From NCBI GenBank assembly GCA_001179505.1, contig CDMY01000369.1:1-41258 (forward strand): a stretch of 41,258 bases of DNA, in the 5' to 3' direction. Both the position numbers and the translations under genes were made by a program. The notes beneath the pieces were generated by a model, which did no database searches, was not told the origin of the DNA, and saw only the letters and a list, made by a program, of their open reading frames with translations. Within the stretch, counting starts at the first letter, position 1; the number at the start of each line of letters is the position of its first letter. Source of the stretch: Vitrella brassicaformis. Lineage: Eukaryota; Sar; Vitrellaceae. Of this stretch, positions 9,979-21,331 are shown in pieces.

Positions 9979-12900
9979 TCATGTCTGCCCCCATGGCGGC
10001 GACAGGTTGATGGTGATTCCGGCTGCAGGCGACTGATGCATCGGCGGCACCGGAGACGGCGCCAGCTGCTGCACATCGCCCTTGCTGCTGCCGAGAGACG
10101 GGGGCGCCGAGGAAGGGCCGGTGCTGATGGGAGGGTTGTTGTCTGCCAGCTTGGGCCGCTTGGGGCTGGGGCTGGGGTGGCCCTCCCATCTCTCGGTCAG
10201 CTCCAGGTTGATGGAGAGGGCGATCTTGCGCACGCCGTCCGGTGAGGTCGTCACCGACATCTCGCTGTGCGTCCGCTTCAGGGGGGCGCTTTGCCCTTGA
10301 ACGTCCGCTGCTGCATGGCCCCCGTGCACCTTGCCCCCCTGGCCGCCCGATGTCGGCAAGCTGCCGTCGCCACCACCGCCACCACCCTTGGCCTCTCCTC
10401 TGCCCCCTCCTTCCCCCCTCTCTGGGACCGATGGGTCGCTGAACCCGACGCTGTCGCTGTCATCTTCGCCGTCGTCATCCCGTCTGTCGTTGCGGGGCGA
10501 TGGCGCAGCCGCCACATCGCCGTCCACGCCCGTCTTGGGCGTCCTCGGCGGTTTTGCCGCTGCCTTTGCCGCGCGGAGTTTGTCGAGGACGGCAGGTGGG
10601 GGAGGTGGGGGAGGGGGCAGGGGCGGGTCGACGAGCAGGGAGGGGAAGAAGTGGGTGACCAGCACCCGACGCAGCTTCTCTGCCATGTTGGGTGCTGCTG
10701 TGGAGCCGCCGTCCCGGCCGACGGGCCAGAGTGTGTCGAGGTGGGCGGGGACCAGCTCCTTCCGATCCAACATCCCGCACATATCGTCTATCAACGCTGA
10801 AGTGATGATGAACATGACAGGTGACCGTCAGCCACACCGACAGAGAGAGGGGGGGGGGGGGAAATGGTGAGCATATGTGGCGTGGGTGTGTCGGTTGTGG
10901 TGGTTGTAGTACCTACCAGTGACTTTGACGGGCTGTGTGGTCCTGAATTGAGGGGGCCCCTCGTCGGGTGAGGGCGAGCAGGTGTCGAGCTGCTGGTAGA
11001 GGGAGGGCATGACCTGCATGAACTTTTGAGCCTTTATCAGGGTGGTCTGGATGACCGCTGGGTCCACGGCCTTCTCGCCCTCATCCTGACCACACAGACA
11101 CATAGACAGACACACAGACACACAGACAGACATAGACAGAGACATACAACGCCAGAGTGCCTCTTGATCTGCACCCATCCCTGCCTGAGGCGTCCATCAA
11201 CCAGTGCATGTTCAGTTACCACGAGCAGCAGCATGAGGTCCTCGAGCCTCTCATGGACGGTCCGCAGGCGGCCAAGCTGCTCGCCATCAAACTCTATCCA
11301 CCCCAACTGCACACATGAATGCGGGGGCCATGCAATCAATGCATGTACACACGACCGGTCTGCCGACCCCTTCAATCAAGCTCGCTTACACGGCTAATGA
11401 GGTTCACTTTCTTCCAATGCGCCAGCAAGCGCGCCTTCGCGTCCTGTTCACATGCACAACCGCACACAGACGCAGCAGTGAGTGGCCATTAATTACACAC
11501 TGACGCTCTCTCTACATATAGATGCTGACCTTGATATAGCCGCCATACTGAGCCTGGATCATGGCCGTCTTCTGGTCGACCTGCGGCTTGGCCGGCGGCG
11601 GACGCACACGACCACCCTGGGCCCTTGGCGCCGTCGGGCGGCCACCACTGCCACTGCTGAGCGGCCGTGCCCTCGGCGACTCGGCAGCCAGAGGCTCGTG
11701 CTCAGGCTCCCTCTCAGATGGGCTAGCAGCGCCTCCAGCAGCACCAGCACCAGCAGCCATCGACGATGCATGACGCTTCTTGCCAGCCGCCTGAGGGACG
11801 GGGCTCTGGTGAAGGCGCTTTAGCAGGGCATCCGTCGACTTGTCCGTCTGAGCCCCCTGCCCCCTTCCGGCAAGGTGCGTCGGGTGGATGGCCATCTGGG
11901 GGCCCCGCTGCTGCCCAGCGCCGTCACTGCTCAGGTCGATCACGGCAGGCTGATGCACCAACGGGGACGCATTACTGTCGGGCTTCTTGCTGGTGGCTCG
12001 TTTGCCGCTGCCCGACGATTGGATGGTCAGAGGCGACGGTATGGACACCTGGACGTCACTGTCGCTGGACTGCTGCTGGTAGGTGCTGGCCGTGGTGGAA
12101 AGGCTGGCATGCCCCACACCCGACTCAGGAGAGCCGTCAGTATAGTTGGTCGACGAGGGCGCGGTGGTGTGCCCTCCTCCCATACCCATACCCATGCCCA
12201 TGCCGTGCGCGTGTGGGTGTGCGCCGCCCATCAAGTGCCGCAAGGCCCCATCTTGGGGCGGCTGACAGAGAGGAGGGGACCGCTTGCTCGGCCAGCCGTC
12301 CAACACACAGGACGTGGGCATGCCCGTCGGCTCACATAGCGAATACCCAGCACCATGCGGCTGCTGCTGCTGCATCGGTGGCTGTGGTTTTCGGGCGGCT
12401 GGTGGCGGCTGGCCCTCGGGCTGCCCGTAGTAGTGGCCGCTCCTCGCTGATGGTGCTGCCGGCTGCGGACTGGCCATGGCCCCTGTACTGGTGCTGGGAA
12501 ATGGCGACCTCAAGGACGACGCACCCACACCACCAGCGCCACCAGCACCATACATGACGCCTGTTGGTCGACATCGAGAGAGACAGTTGGTGTGTCGTCT
12601 ACCCATTGTTTGTGCGTGTATACCAACCATACCATTCATGTGTGGATGGCGTCCGTCAGGTTGCCGGGGCGCAGGCGACAGCGAGTGTGGCTGTGCCTGT
12701 GGCTGTGGCTGTCCCCCACTGTGGGCATGACGAGCCTGGGCCTGGGCCTTGGCTGCTCAGGTCAAGCCAAGTCAGCCAACACATCAGACAGACAGACAGA
12801 CAGACGGCATGGAGGGATGGCGTGTGTGCTGTGTTGTGTGTGTGGCAGTGTGTGTATTCAGGCACTGCACTCACCGACGCATTTCTCCTTGAACTTAGTG

Positions 12901-14053
12901 CGCCTCTTGTGCTCTTCCTCGGCCAACTTCTCATGGAACAGCTGCACCCAATTCAGTTTCTGAGAAGGAGTAATGGGAGGAGGAGCGACAGCGAGAGAGA
13001 GACAGCGAGAGAGAGCAGGACCGCACAGACACACGTCTCAAGGAGTTGCCTCGGCCGAAGTCTATTCCCCGGTGCGTCCTGCTCACCTTGTTATGGGCAT
13101 CTTGCACATAGTGGTGGACCCACTTCTCGGCGGTGTGGCACACCTCTGCATACCGCGTCTCGATGGGCGTCCGCGAACCAAGCGTGCACACACGCATCCT
13201 GACCACACACAAAGACAGACAGACAGAGAGGGAGGGAGGGAGGGAGAGGGAGTATGGTCGCTTTCTGCTTTGGCCCCTTCTCCTCCCTGTCGCCTCTGAC
13301 CACCACTTACACTTTCCACACGGCGTCGCGGTACTGGCGCTCAGACATGCCCAGGTGCAGGGGTGGGCCCACCGAGAAGACCTGGGGCGGGTTGAAGGCC
13401 TGATACTGCGGCTCGTCGGAACCGCCCCCACTCCCACCCCCACTCCCACCCCCACCACTGGCGACACTGACACTGGTGCCGGCGCCGCTGTGTGTTGACG
13501 ACACAGTTGAGGGCGTCTGCCGCTGTGAGGCCCCACTCGATGGGTACATGATCGACGAGGAAGGGAAGCTGCTCGTTGACGCCTGGTGCTGGTGGTGGTA
13601 GTGGGGGTGGGCATGCTGCTGCTGCTGCTGGTGTTGGTGCCTCTGGAATGAGTAGTTCTGCATGCCACCTCCGCCCCCGCCTACACCAGCACCGTAGTTG
13701 TGCCGTCCTTGGTGGGAATGCTGGGTGCTGTGGGCGTTGTGGGAAGACTGAAGAGGAAAGGCGCCTGTGTGTGCGGTTGCAGTCATGGTGCCATAGCGGG
13801 CGGCATGGTGCGTCGCTGCAGCCAGTGGCGGCTGCACCGACGAGCTGCGATGCCTGCTGCCAGTGGTGCTACCGCTGTGGCCGAATGGTGGCTGGACTGC
13901 CGCTGTCGGCGCGTTCAGGGAGGTGAAGAGGCTGACAGGCGGCAGCTGCGAAGTGAACAGCCCATGCTGCTGGTGCTGCTGATGATGCTGAAGGGAGTGA
14001 TGCGGGTTAGCGAATCCACCTCCTGTGCTGAACGGACTGAGCTGGAAGCTCAT
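9979..14053 (-). CDS. Large low-complexity protein, Gln/His/Gly/Pro-rich, function unknown
   Basis: Nine exons in coding order: 14053-13311, 13198-13087, 12959-12875, 12752-12633, 12560-11530, 11443-11390, 11306-11220, 11085-10917, 10796-9979; 1072 aa, all phases consistent. The first 230 residues are rich in His, Gln and Ser, with Gly/Ser runs. Conserved-looking helical parts follow: MSERQYRDAVWKV, then RYAEVCHTAEKWVHHYV and VQLFHEKLAEEEHKRR, and later LLAHWKKVNLISR and WIEFDGEQLGRLRTVHERL. The centre is Ser/Pro-rich, with several Lys/Arg clusters (GKKRHASS, KRPKL) that could act as nuclear signals. A poly-Pro stretch lies in the last exon. The composition suggests a nuclear regulatory or RNA-associated protein, but I recognise no named domain. 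The downstream ATG-poor sequence and in-frame stop upstream support the start at 14053. Confidence 0.85.
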
Positions 14054-14616
14054 AGGGCAGCCAAACCAACCGACTGCGTCACATCACACAGGAAGGGAGC
14101 GGGAGAGAGGAAGACACAACGACGCTGATTCGATTCGATTCGTGACGCATCAGTGCGCGACCATCGCTGTGGCCATCTGGGCCGGCCTCACCTGTACGCT
14201 TAGATGTGTACGGGCGTACGAGTCGTCAATCAGGGAGAGGCCACTCGAACGCACGAGCGACGACGATGCGATGTCGAACCCCAACAGAGGAGGCAGCTCG
14301 TCAGCTTCTCGACTCACAAAGCTGAGAAGCGGTCAGAGCGTGTGACGTCCTGCCTTTCCTATGCGCTTTCTCGGAGGTTTTCCTCCCAGATTTGGCGACA
14401 GGGTTTCAGGGAGCACCCTATTTGGCGAGGGTGCTCCCTTTGACCTCCTGCTGGCGAGGTTTGCGAGGTTGGCGACCGGTTGTTTTCTTTGCTCATTCGT
14501 CGAATGACACACTCCACTTGGAGTCCATATGCACGGGTCCATATGAAAGTATATACATGTACCAAGAGAGACACTGGACACAATTGTCAAGCCAAAGTGG
14601 CCGGCCCGTCAGTCAG
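14054..14616. other. Intergenic region upstream of the low-complexity gene
   Basis: This spacer lies between the start of the gene at 14053 (-) and the stop of the methyltransferase gene at 14617 (-). It therefore carries the promoter of the former and the 3' end of the latter. It contains the motif and inverted repeat at 14401-14439. No gene seen. Confidence 0.7.
14401..14439. promoter_or_regulatory. Core copy of recurring upstream motif, with inverted repeat
   Basis: Bases 14401-14420 match the recurring motif core (GGTTTCAKGGAGCRCCCTA) found at 23019, 31288 and 40472. Bases 14408-14419 and 14428-14439 form a perfect 12-bp inverted repeat (arm AGGGAGCACCCT) around an 8-base loop. The site lies about 350 bp upstream of the start codon at 14053. 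A promoter role is inferred from position and recurrence. Confidence 0.55.
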
Positions 14617-16949
14617 TCACTGCGTGAGTCTGAATATTATGGTGTGCAGCTCTTTGCTGCGCGGCAGGCCGATGTGGATGGGGTGGTCGGGGGACACCTG
14701 GCCCTCCCACACCAATACACCTGCAAGCGCCCACCCACAGACACACACACATACACAGATCAAAGGACGCTTGGTTGTCTTTCTCGGTTTCCTACCTACC
14801 TACCTTTCCTGTCGGACTGGTAGATGGCTTCGGTGAGGATCTGCATCAGGTGTCGGTACTGGAAGGCTCGGGAGCTCACCAGCGCCACCAGGTAGCCGTC
14901 GGGAGCCACACACTGAACAGAGCGACGCAGACACAACACACCATACCGTGCGAGTGTGGACAAGACAGACAGGTGTGTGAAGGATGGAGGGAAATACCTT
15001 GGCAGCGAGGTTGAACAATCGGAAGAACAGCTGCTCGCCGCGATCGAGCTGACACACAGAGTTGCAACCATGCACAAGACTCGCACTCTGTGTGTCCATA
15101 CCGCGGTTTGGTGAATGAGAGGCGTCCAGTTCGGCGGGTCCGCAATCACGATGTCCCATTGCACTGCGCAGTCAAGACATAGTCAGACGGACAGACAGAT
15201 AGAAGGAGGAACTAGCATCCGTGCGGGCAGGGGTGTGCAGCCCACATCGCTGGTCTATGGCGTCTTGAAGGTATTTGAACGCATTGGCCCGCTGGAACAG
15301 CACCCTGTCGGCCACGCTCGCAGACTGAGCTGCCCACTCACCTGACACACACACACACACACACACACACGTGCAATCCAAGGCCATCACACACACGTGC
15401 ATTGGTTGCATCAACCTATCCCCACCACTGACACAACATACCTCTTTGCAGGTACGGGGCGTGGCTGTCGACGCACGTGACCTTGCTGGCCTCACCCCTG
15501 GCCGCAGCCGTCACACCGAAAGCTGCGACACACATGCAGGGATGTAAAGAGGCAGTGTTGATGCGATGCGTGTGTGTTTCTGTCTGTTCGTGTACTGACC
15601 TCCCACGTAAGAGAAAAGGTCCAGGACTGTCTTGCCCTTGGCGAGCTGCGCCACCTCCTCCCGCACAGGACGGCGGTCGAAGAACCAGCCTGTGCTGGGG
15701 GAGTCCATCAGGTCCACTTGGAAGGAGCATCCCGCCTCGGGAATTGTGACGGTGGTCTCACACACATCAGACACACTGCTGCCATCTGGAAGCAACCACA
15801 CGTATGCACGCACCGTCAATGAGGGCGTGTCCATGTGTATCTGCCCACCTTTCTGATAGGGCATATCTTTCCACAGTGCGAGTCTCTCCTGCCGCCTTCG
15901 AATCGAGTCGTTGCGGTGGATGACGGCCGTCAGGTCCCCACCCATGACGTCGACCAGCGCGCCCACAATGCACTCGCGAAGCCGCTCCATGCCACCTGTG
16001 AGGTGCTGCACCACGCAGATCGACCCATATCTGACATATATGAACACAAAGACACACAGAGGGAGGGAGAATCAAATGCAGCACAGCATGTGCATACGTC
16101 CGCTCCCCGCCCGACCGTGTGACCCACCTGTCGATGACCAGCCCCGGCAGGTCATCTCCCTCCCCGTTGACAAGGCGGCAGAAGACTGGCCCGTGGTCGT
16201 CCCTCTGAATGGCTCTCCTGTCCCTCCCCAGCGGCAGGTGCCGCCGCATCTCCATCGCACGCCGGATCTTGCCCGCCAGGAAGGCCCGGTCGACGGGCAT
16301 GTAGGCATTGTCGCTCACGACGCGACCCGCTATCAGGCTGTGAATCGTGTAGGTCCCCACCCCTGCACCACAGATACGTGCGCACGGATCAGCAGGCCGG
16401 CGTTGCGTGTGGTTGTATTAGTGTGGGATTACTACCTACCGTGTCCAGTGCCTTCGCTGTCGAAGATGTTGACAATGCACGGTGAGAGTGGCCTGAGCTC
16501 CTCGAAGTTCTGCACCTCGTTAGAATAGATCCAGGGCAGCTTGTTGGCCAAGGACAGGTCGAAGTGAGTGCTGCCCTCTGGCGGACGGATGCGCAGCGTG
16601 GGGCGGGTGGAAGGGTCATCTGCGTATCAGCAATGCACATGCAGTCGTCATAAATATTGGGTGGGTGCATGCCTTGTTGCTTGCTTGCTCGCTGCTGACC
16701 TGTGAGTGTCGGCAGAGGGCCAGAGGGGTACGCCAACGCACTCGCCTCATCCGTCCCCCCTGCAGGAGATTCTCCATCTTCGCGCTGCGGGATGCCCTGG
16801 GGATTCGCATCAACGGCGTCGTGAGGCAGATGCGCAACGCCCCTTACTGGCTGGAAGGGCAGTGAATGCACTCGCAGATTACGTCGCCTTCGCGCTGCTG
16901 CCGGCATGGGTGGCATTCGGCGAGCAATGTAGCTGGGGCATCGATTCAT
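14617..16949 (-). CDS. Class I SAM-dependent methyltransferase, RlmI/RlmK-like, with PUA-type N-terminus
   Basis: Eleven exons in coding order: 16949-16700, 16619-16440, 16362-16128, 16030-15849, 15785-15600, 15522-15442, 15341-15246, 15163-15102, 15048-14998, 14912-14804, 14720-14617; 511 aa, all phases consistent. The family methylates cytosine in large-subunit rRNA. The PUA-like part shows LPWIYSNEVQNF; the linker shows FCRLVNGEGDDLPGLVIDR. The Rossmann domain has motif I DLFSYVGAFG (about 338-347), VTCVDSHAPYL, and the catalytic-loop motif DIVIADPPNW (407-416), where relatives have DPP followed by an aromatic residue. The N-terminus (MNRCPSYIARRMPP...AAARRRRN) is basic and lacks acids, so mitochondrial or plastid targeting is likely. 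The start is the first ATG; the promoter is the 125-bp gap shared with the divergent gene at 17075. Confidence 0.9.
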
Positions 16950-17074
16950 CAATCGATTACGTCACGACAAAGCGGGAGAAGTGCAACATCCATGCAGATC
17001 TGCCTTTCAAATTCGGATCGTGCGAGCTCAAGCTTTTTGGCGTTGTCGGCCGTTGAAAGTGGCTCTGCAAGACA
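16950..17074. promoter_or_regulatory. Compact 125-bp bidirectional promoter region
   Basis: The start codons at 16949 (-) and 17075 (+) are only 125 bp apart, so both genes must share upstream DNA unless there are distant 5' exons. It contains TTACGTCA (CRE-like) at about 16958-16965. I see no copy of the 29-bp motif. Confidence 0.6.
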
Positions 17075-20000
17075 ATGTCCGAGAGGGCGGATTTCACTTT
17101 GCTGGGCCTCCTGGGCGGCGGGACAAGCGGCTTACGCGGGCATCCGCGTTTCTCCATCGCCGTCTACAAGGCGGGGTCCATTCTGGTGCTCTGGGACTAC
17201 CTCAAGGACCGCAAACACATGATCCCCCCCTCGCCATGGGCCTGGTCCTGCCGCCAGCTGGCATTCGACGCCTCAGGCCGCCACCTGCTCGGCTTCGCCG
17301 TCAACAGCCTCAACGAGCTGGTGGTGACGGCCTGGCGCACCCGAGACGGGCATGCAGTCTGCCAGGCGAACATATCCAACTCGGCGGCGTGCGACGACGT
17401 CTGCATTGATGGGCCGCTCGTATCTACTCATGAGACATCGAGCGGTGGCGAGGGAGGGCCCGACATTTATGTGGCGGTGCAGGTGGCTGCTGTTGGATTT
17501 ATCGGCGTCTATGAGTGGAGGCCGCCCTCTCTGCAGCCATTCGTCAAGACGCAAGACCGGCAGAAGGAGGGAGACATCCATGCATCGGGCGATGCTGGCT
17601 TCGAGACGCTGGCCTTTGCTCATGTGGGTTCGACTGAGGACGTGAGAGCGGTTCGATTCATGCCCTTCGACGGTCAGATGGTCACCCTGGAGCCATATCG
17701 GCTGTGCTTCTACCGGTGGCAAGCCAACGCCATCGTGCTGCTCACTCGCCTCCACGTTAAGCAGCGCCTGAGCACTTTCGAAGTGCATGCAGGCACGGGG
17801 CAGCTGCTGCTGCTGACTGAAAGTGGGCGGGCCGTCGTGCTGTCTTCTGATGGCGCGGCGATTACTGACATCGAGCCACCCACGCCCTTTTCGAGTTTTG
17901 CGAGCATTGCGACGGGAAACGATTCGGTGGCGTTCGGCACACACGAGGGGAGCCTTCTCTTGTACCGGCGAGACGACTGGACGGTGCAAGCAACCATCCC
18001 GCGACCATCGATTGATGGGCTGGGCATCCTTCACCCACACAAGGCGTTTCTGACGGTGGTGCACATGGCTTGGGGATCGGCTCAGGATTATCTGCTGCTG
18101 ACTTATGCCGACGGCACGACTGCAGTGGTACACGTCTCCAGCGGCAGATACATCATGTACCGCCTCACACACACCGGACCTCTATTCGGTGTGGCCAGCC
18201 CGGTGTCTCTGTCTTTGGCGATGCCGCCATCCCCCCTGCAAGAGCGCGAGACACTTATTGCCTTCGTGACGTGCTCCCGACGCGACCCACACATCATCAC
18301 GTGGCCCAGCGGCGGCCGACCGCCATTCCGCACAAGCTTCCCCTCCTTCAATGGCCCGCCAACCATCGACAGACAGTCCATCGACCCACAACCCCTTGAG
18401 TCATTCTCGCCCTCCTTGATGATGCGCCATCCGCCGGATTGCCCAGAGTGGGTGCCGATGGGTGTTGGTCGGGCAGTGGCGACACAGCAGGTGTGCTGTG
18501 TGGCGTTCCGGCCGCTGGTGCCCATGATGCCTCAGGGGCCGTCGCTCGTGATGGTGGAAAGGAGTGGGAGTGAAGGAGAGAATGGGGATGTGATTGGGGT
18601 GCTGCAGGGAGAGGGGCAGCTTTATTGCGGATGTGTGGACGGGTCTATCTACGAGGCTCAGCTACAGACAAAGGACACAAAGCCCACGACTGTGGGAGCA
18701 GGGAAGAGCCGGACGATTGAGGCGGACCCAACAGGTGAGTCCCTAAGGACGATGTGCCTACCACATTCTTTATGGGCAGCTTTGTGGTAGGTCTCACCTC
18801 ACTGTGTCCGCCTCTGCCCTACGATTGGACAGCGGTCCGAGTGCGCCCCTTCCCACATGATGACCGCCATACCGCCCCCAGTCGGCCAGAGGACGTCACA
18901 GCGCTGCCCTCCCCATTCCCAGCACAACAATCCAGGAGGGGACGGCCGTCGCCATGCGTCTCGCTGGAGTTCTCGGCCGAGGGGCACTTGCTGCTGGCCA
19001 CCTACGGCAATGGGATGGTGGATCTGCTGAGGGCCCCACAGCTGGAGAGGGCGGAGATGATCGAGCCGCCATTTCAGCAGGGAGAGGAGAGGCATTACAA
19101 GAGGAAGGCTGTTCTGGTCCCTCGGGCAACAACACCAGACCACCACCGGAACAACCGGCAAGCGACCTCCTCTCTGAGCGGTCAGGGGATGTGTGTGGTC
19201 ACTGCTGCGCTGTCCTCTACGAATAAGGTCGCAAGGGAGGCGGTGTTGTATGAGCTGTATCCCCTGGGGAAGTCTCTCGCAAAGTATGCCTGTGTGGTAT
19301 ACCGCCTGCCGTGGCGCCATCAGCAGCTGAGCGAGCTCTGCCTGCACCCATCTGGATGTTTTCTCGTAGCTATAGCCGTCCGGAACAAGCAGCCGCCCTC
19401 AGAGTCCCAACCAGCACCAGAACCAGCAGCTGAGGACACGATCGCGAGAAGCGAGGAGAGACATGAGATGGCGATGGCGTCTCCTGGTCTCGATGTGGTG
19501 GTGTTTGATTTGCTCACGGGGTCAGTGCTGGCGTGTGTAGACTTCCGCCCCTTCCCCCTGCTGCAGATGTCCTCCCCACCTCGCCCCATTGAGTGCGTGG
19601 CTGATCCAACAGGCTGCTATCTGCTCGTCGGCTGCATTCTCTACGAGCCAGGCGAGTACAACAAGGGTGCACGTCGGCTGCCGCCAGAGGAGCACCATGA
19701 GGAGGGGACGCTCGGCTGGCCCTTTCACCACACTCTATACCCCGCCACACACCCTATTCTTAATCGCTATCACCACAAGCAGCCTTCTGCTGCGGCAACA
19801 CAGCCGATGCACGAAGACGGAGGGAGAGGCCTTCGAGCCGTGTGTGTGCTGGACTTCTCTACTGGTCTGCCCGGCCCCCACCTTCTCGGAGACTTCAGCC
19901 GCATCTCCTTTGCAGCGGCTGATCCGTCGACCGTGCTGCTGGGGCACTCTGACGGGTCTCTTTCTGCCTGGCAGCTCCCATCAACACTGCTGGCCGGCCA

Positions 20001-20847
20001 GGGGCATGTGTGGATGGACTGTCAGGAAGCCACCCAAAAGCCACTGCCCCGGGCCCATCTGCTGGAGCCGCAGAAGCTTCGGGACCACTGGCGCGACGCA
20101 ATCGACTGGGACAAGTGGGGGGGCAACGCACGGATCGACCACACACCCATCGCCACTCGGGTGCACCAACCTGTGTTTGGCCGATCCCCCGAGATGACAG
20201 CCCTGCCACCGCCGGCAGCCGACGATGTCGAGCGAGAGACACAAGAACGAGACACCCTCCCCACCCACCCGCTATTCGCAGAGGCCCGTCAATTTCCCCA
20301 ATCTGAGATAGCCATCGCACCCGGCACTCCTCTGCCGTCTCCGGACCTGCTTGCCACAATGGAGGATGCAGACGGCAATGCGACGGCGGTAGTGCGTGCG
20401 CCGGAGCTGCTGCGCCGGTTCGGTGACGACCCTGCCGATGCTGAGGACCCGATCCCCTCCCTCACAAGAAAGAGAATCGGACATCTGGGAGTGACGGCAG
20501 AGCAGCATTCATCGAGGCCTGCATCGCCTTTTGTGCAGGTGTCTCGGCCGGCGCTGCCCTCATCCCCCCACACACAAGTGGCGAAAGGCATCCCCATGCT
20601 GCATGGAGACGTGCCTGCGACTGCGGCTGTGGGTGTCGGTGGCAAGAAGGAGGGCGGTAGAGTGGTGTCTCCTGGTGGTGGTGGTGGTGGTTGGGGTGAG
20701 GCCGCAGTGGATGCGTTGAGGTTTCATGTGGTTGAGGAGACACTAAGGGATCTGCATGAGTTTGAGCAGAGGCTGGCTAAGGAGGATGGGGATGGTGTGG
20801 GAGGAGAGGAGTACAGTGACAGTGGCAATGGCAATGGCAAAGAATGA
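17075..20847 (+). CDS. WD40/beta-propeller-type protein
   Basis: Two exons, 17075-18734 and 18833-20847; 1224 aa, phase 1 to phase 1. The first 650 residues read like degenerate WD40 blades: strand pairs such as RFSIAVYKAGSILVLWDYL, RQLAFDASGRHLLGFAVNSL, VRAVRFMPFDGQMVTLEPY, SVAFGTHEGSLLLYRRDDW and DYLLLTYADGTTAVVHV. A second set begins in exon 2 (SLEFSAEGHLLLATYGNGMV, ECVADPTGCYLLVGC, TVLLGHSDGSLSAWQLPS), suggesting two propellers. The N-terminus is reminiscent of MAPKBP1/WDR62-type proteins, but this is a weak resemblance. The C-terminal 200 residues are disordered, Pro/Gly-rich and acidic, with a short helix (VVEETLRDLHEFEQRLAKE). Such proteins act as scaffolds. Unlike its neighbours it has long exons and almost no microsatellite DNA. 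Several long antisense ORFs are shadows. Confidence 0.85.
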
Positions 20848-21331
20848 GCGGCTGAGTGATGTTTGTGTGGATGTGCGGCTTGATTGGCTGAAACATGCCC
20901 TTAACCTACATGTCCACTGCGCCTCAAGGATAAGTGGATGTGTCTCCCGCAAGTTGATCGATCCACCATGGGTCATCAGCTTGTCCCAAGACATACATGC
21001 ACACCCGGATGTCCGCCTTCCCCATGCACAGCACATCTCCATATGCACGGCGACGCGCGGTTCGTGATAGGCAATAAGAGCACGGCGCAGTATGAAATGG
21101 ACCAATGACACGACATAGCGCAGAAAGGGCCCTCGACAGGAACACCAAAAATGTGACTCTGCAAAGCCTTTCCCGAGCAGGGCGTCATCTTTGGTGTCCT
21201 GCCAGCACTCATTCGGATGGAACACACACACACGGACAATGCATGCACACGCGTCACTTGAATGTTACACATGCATCATTCATTCAGCCCACACGCATCA
21301 TTCATTCAGCAAACACGCATCCACTCGCTCG
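20848..21331. other. Convergent spacer
   Basis: No gene or notable element seen between the stop at 20847 (+) and the stop at 21332 (-). A short imperfect direct repeat of CATTCATTCAG occurs near 21280-21310. Confidence 0.7.

Noticed and set aside
17273-18172. 299-aa minus-strand ORF
   Set aside because: Antisense shadow of the WD40 gene; GC-rich coding DNA often gives such frames.
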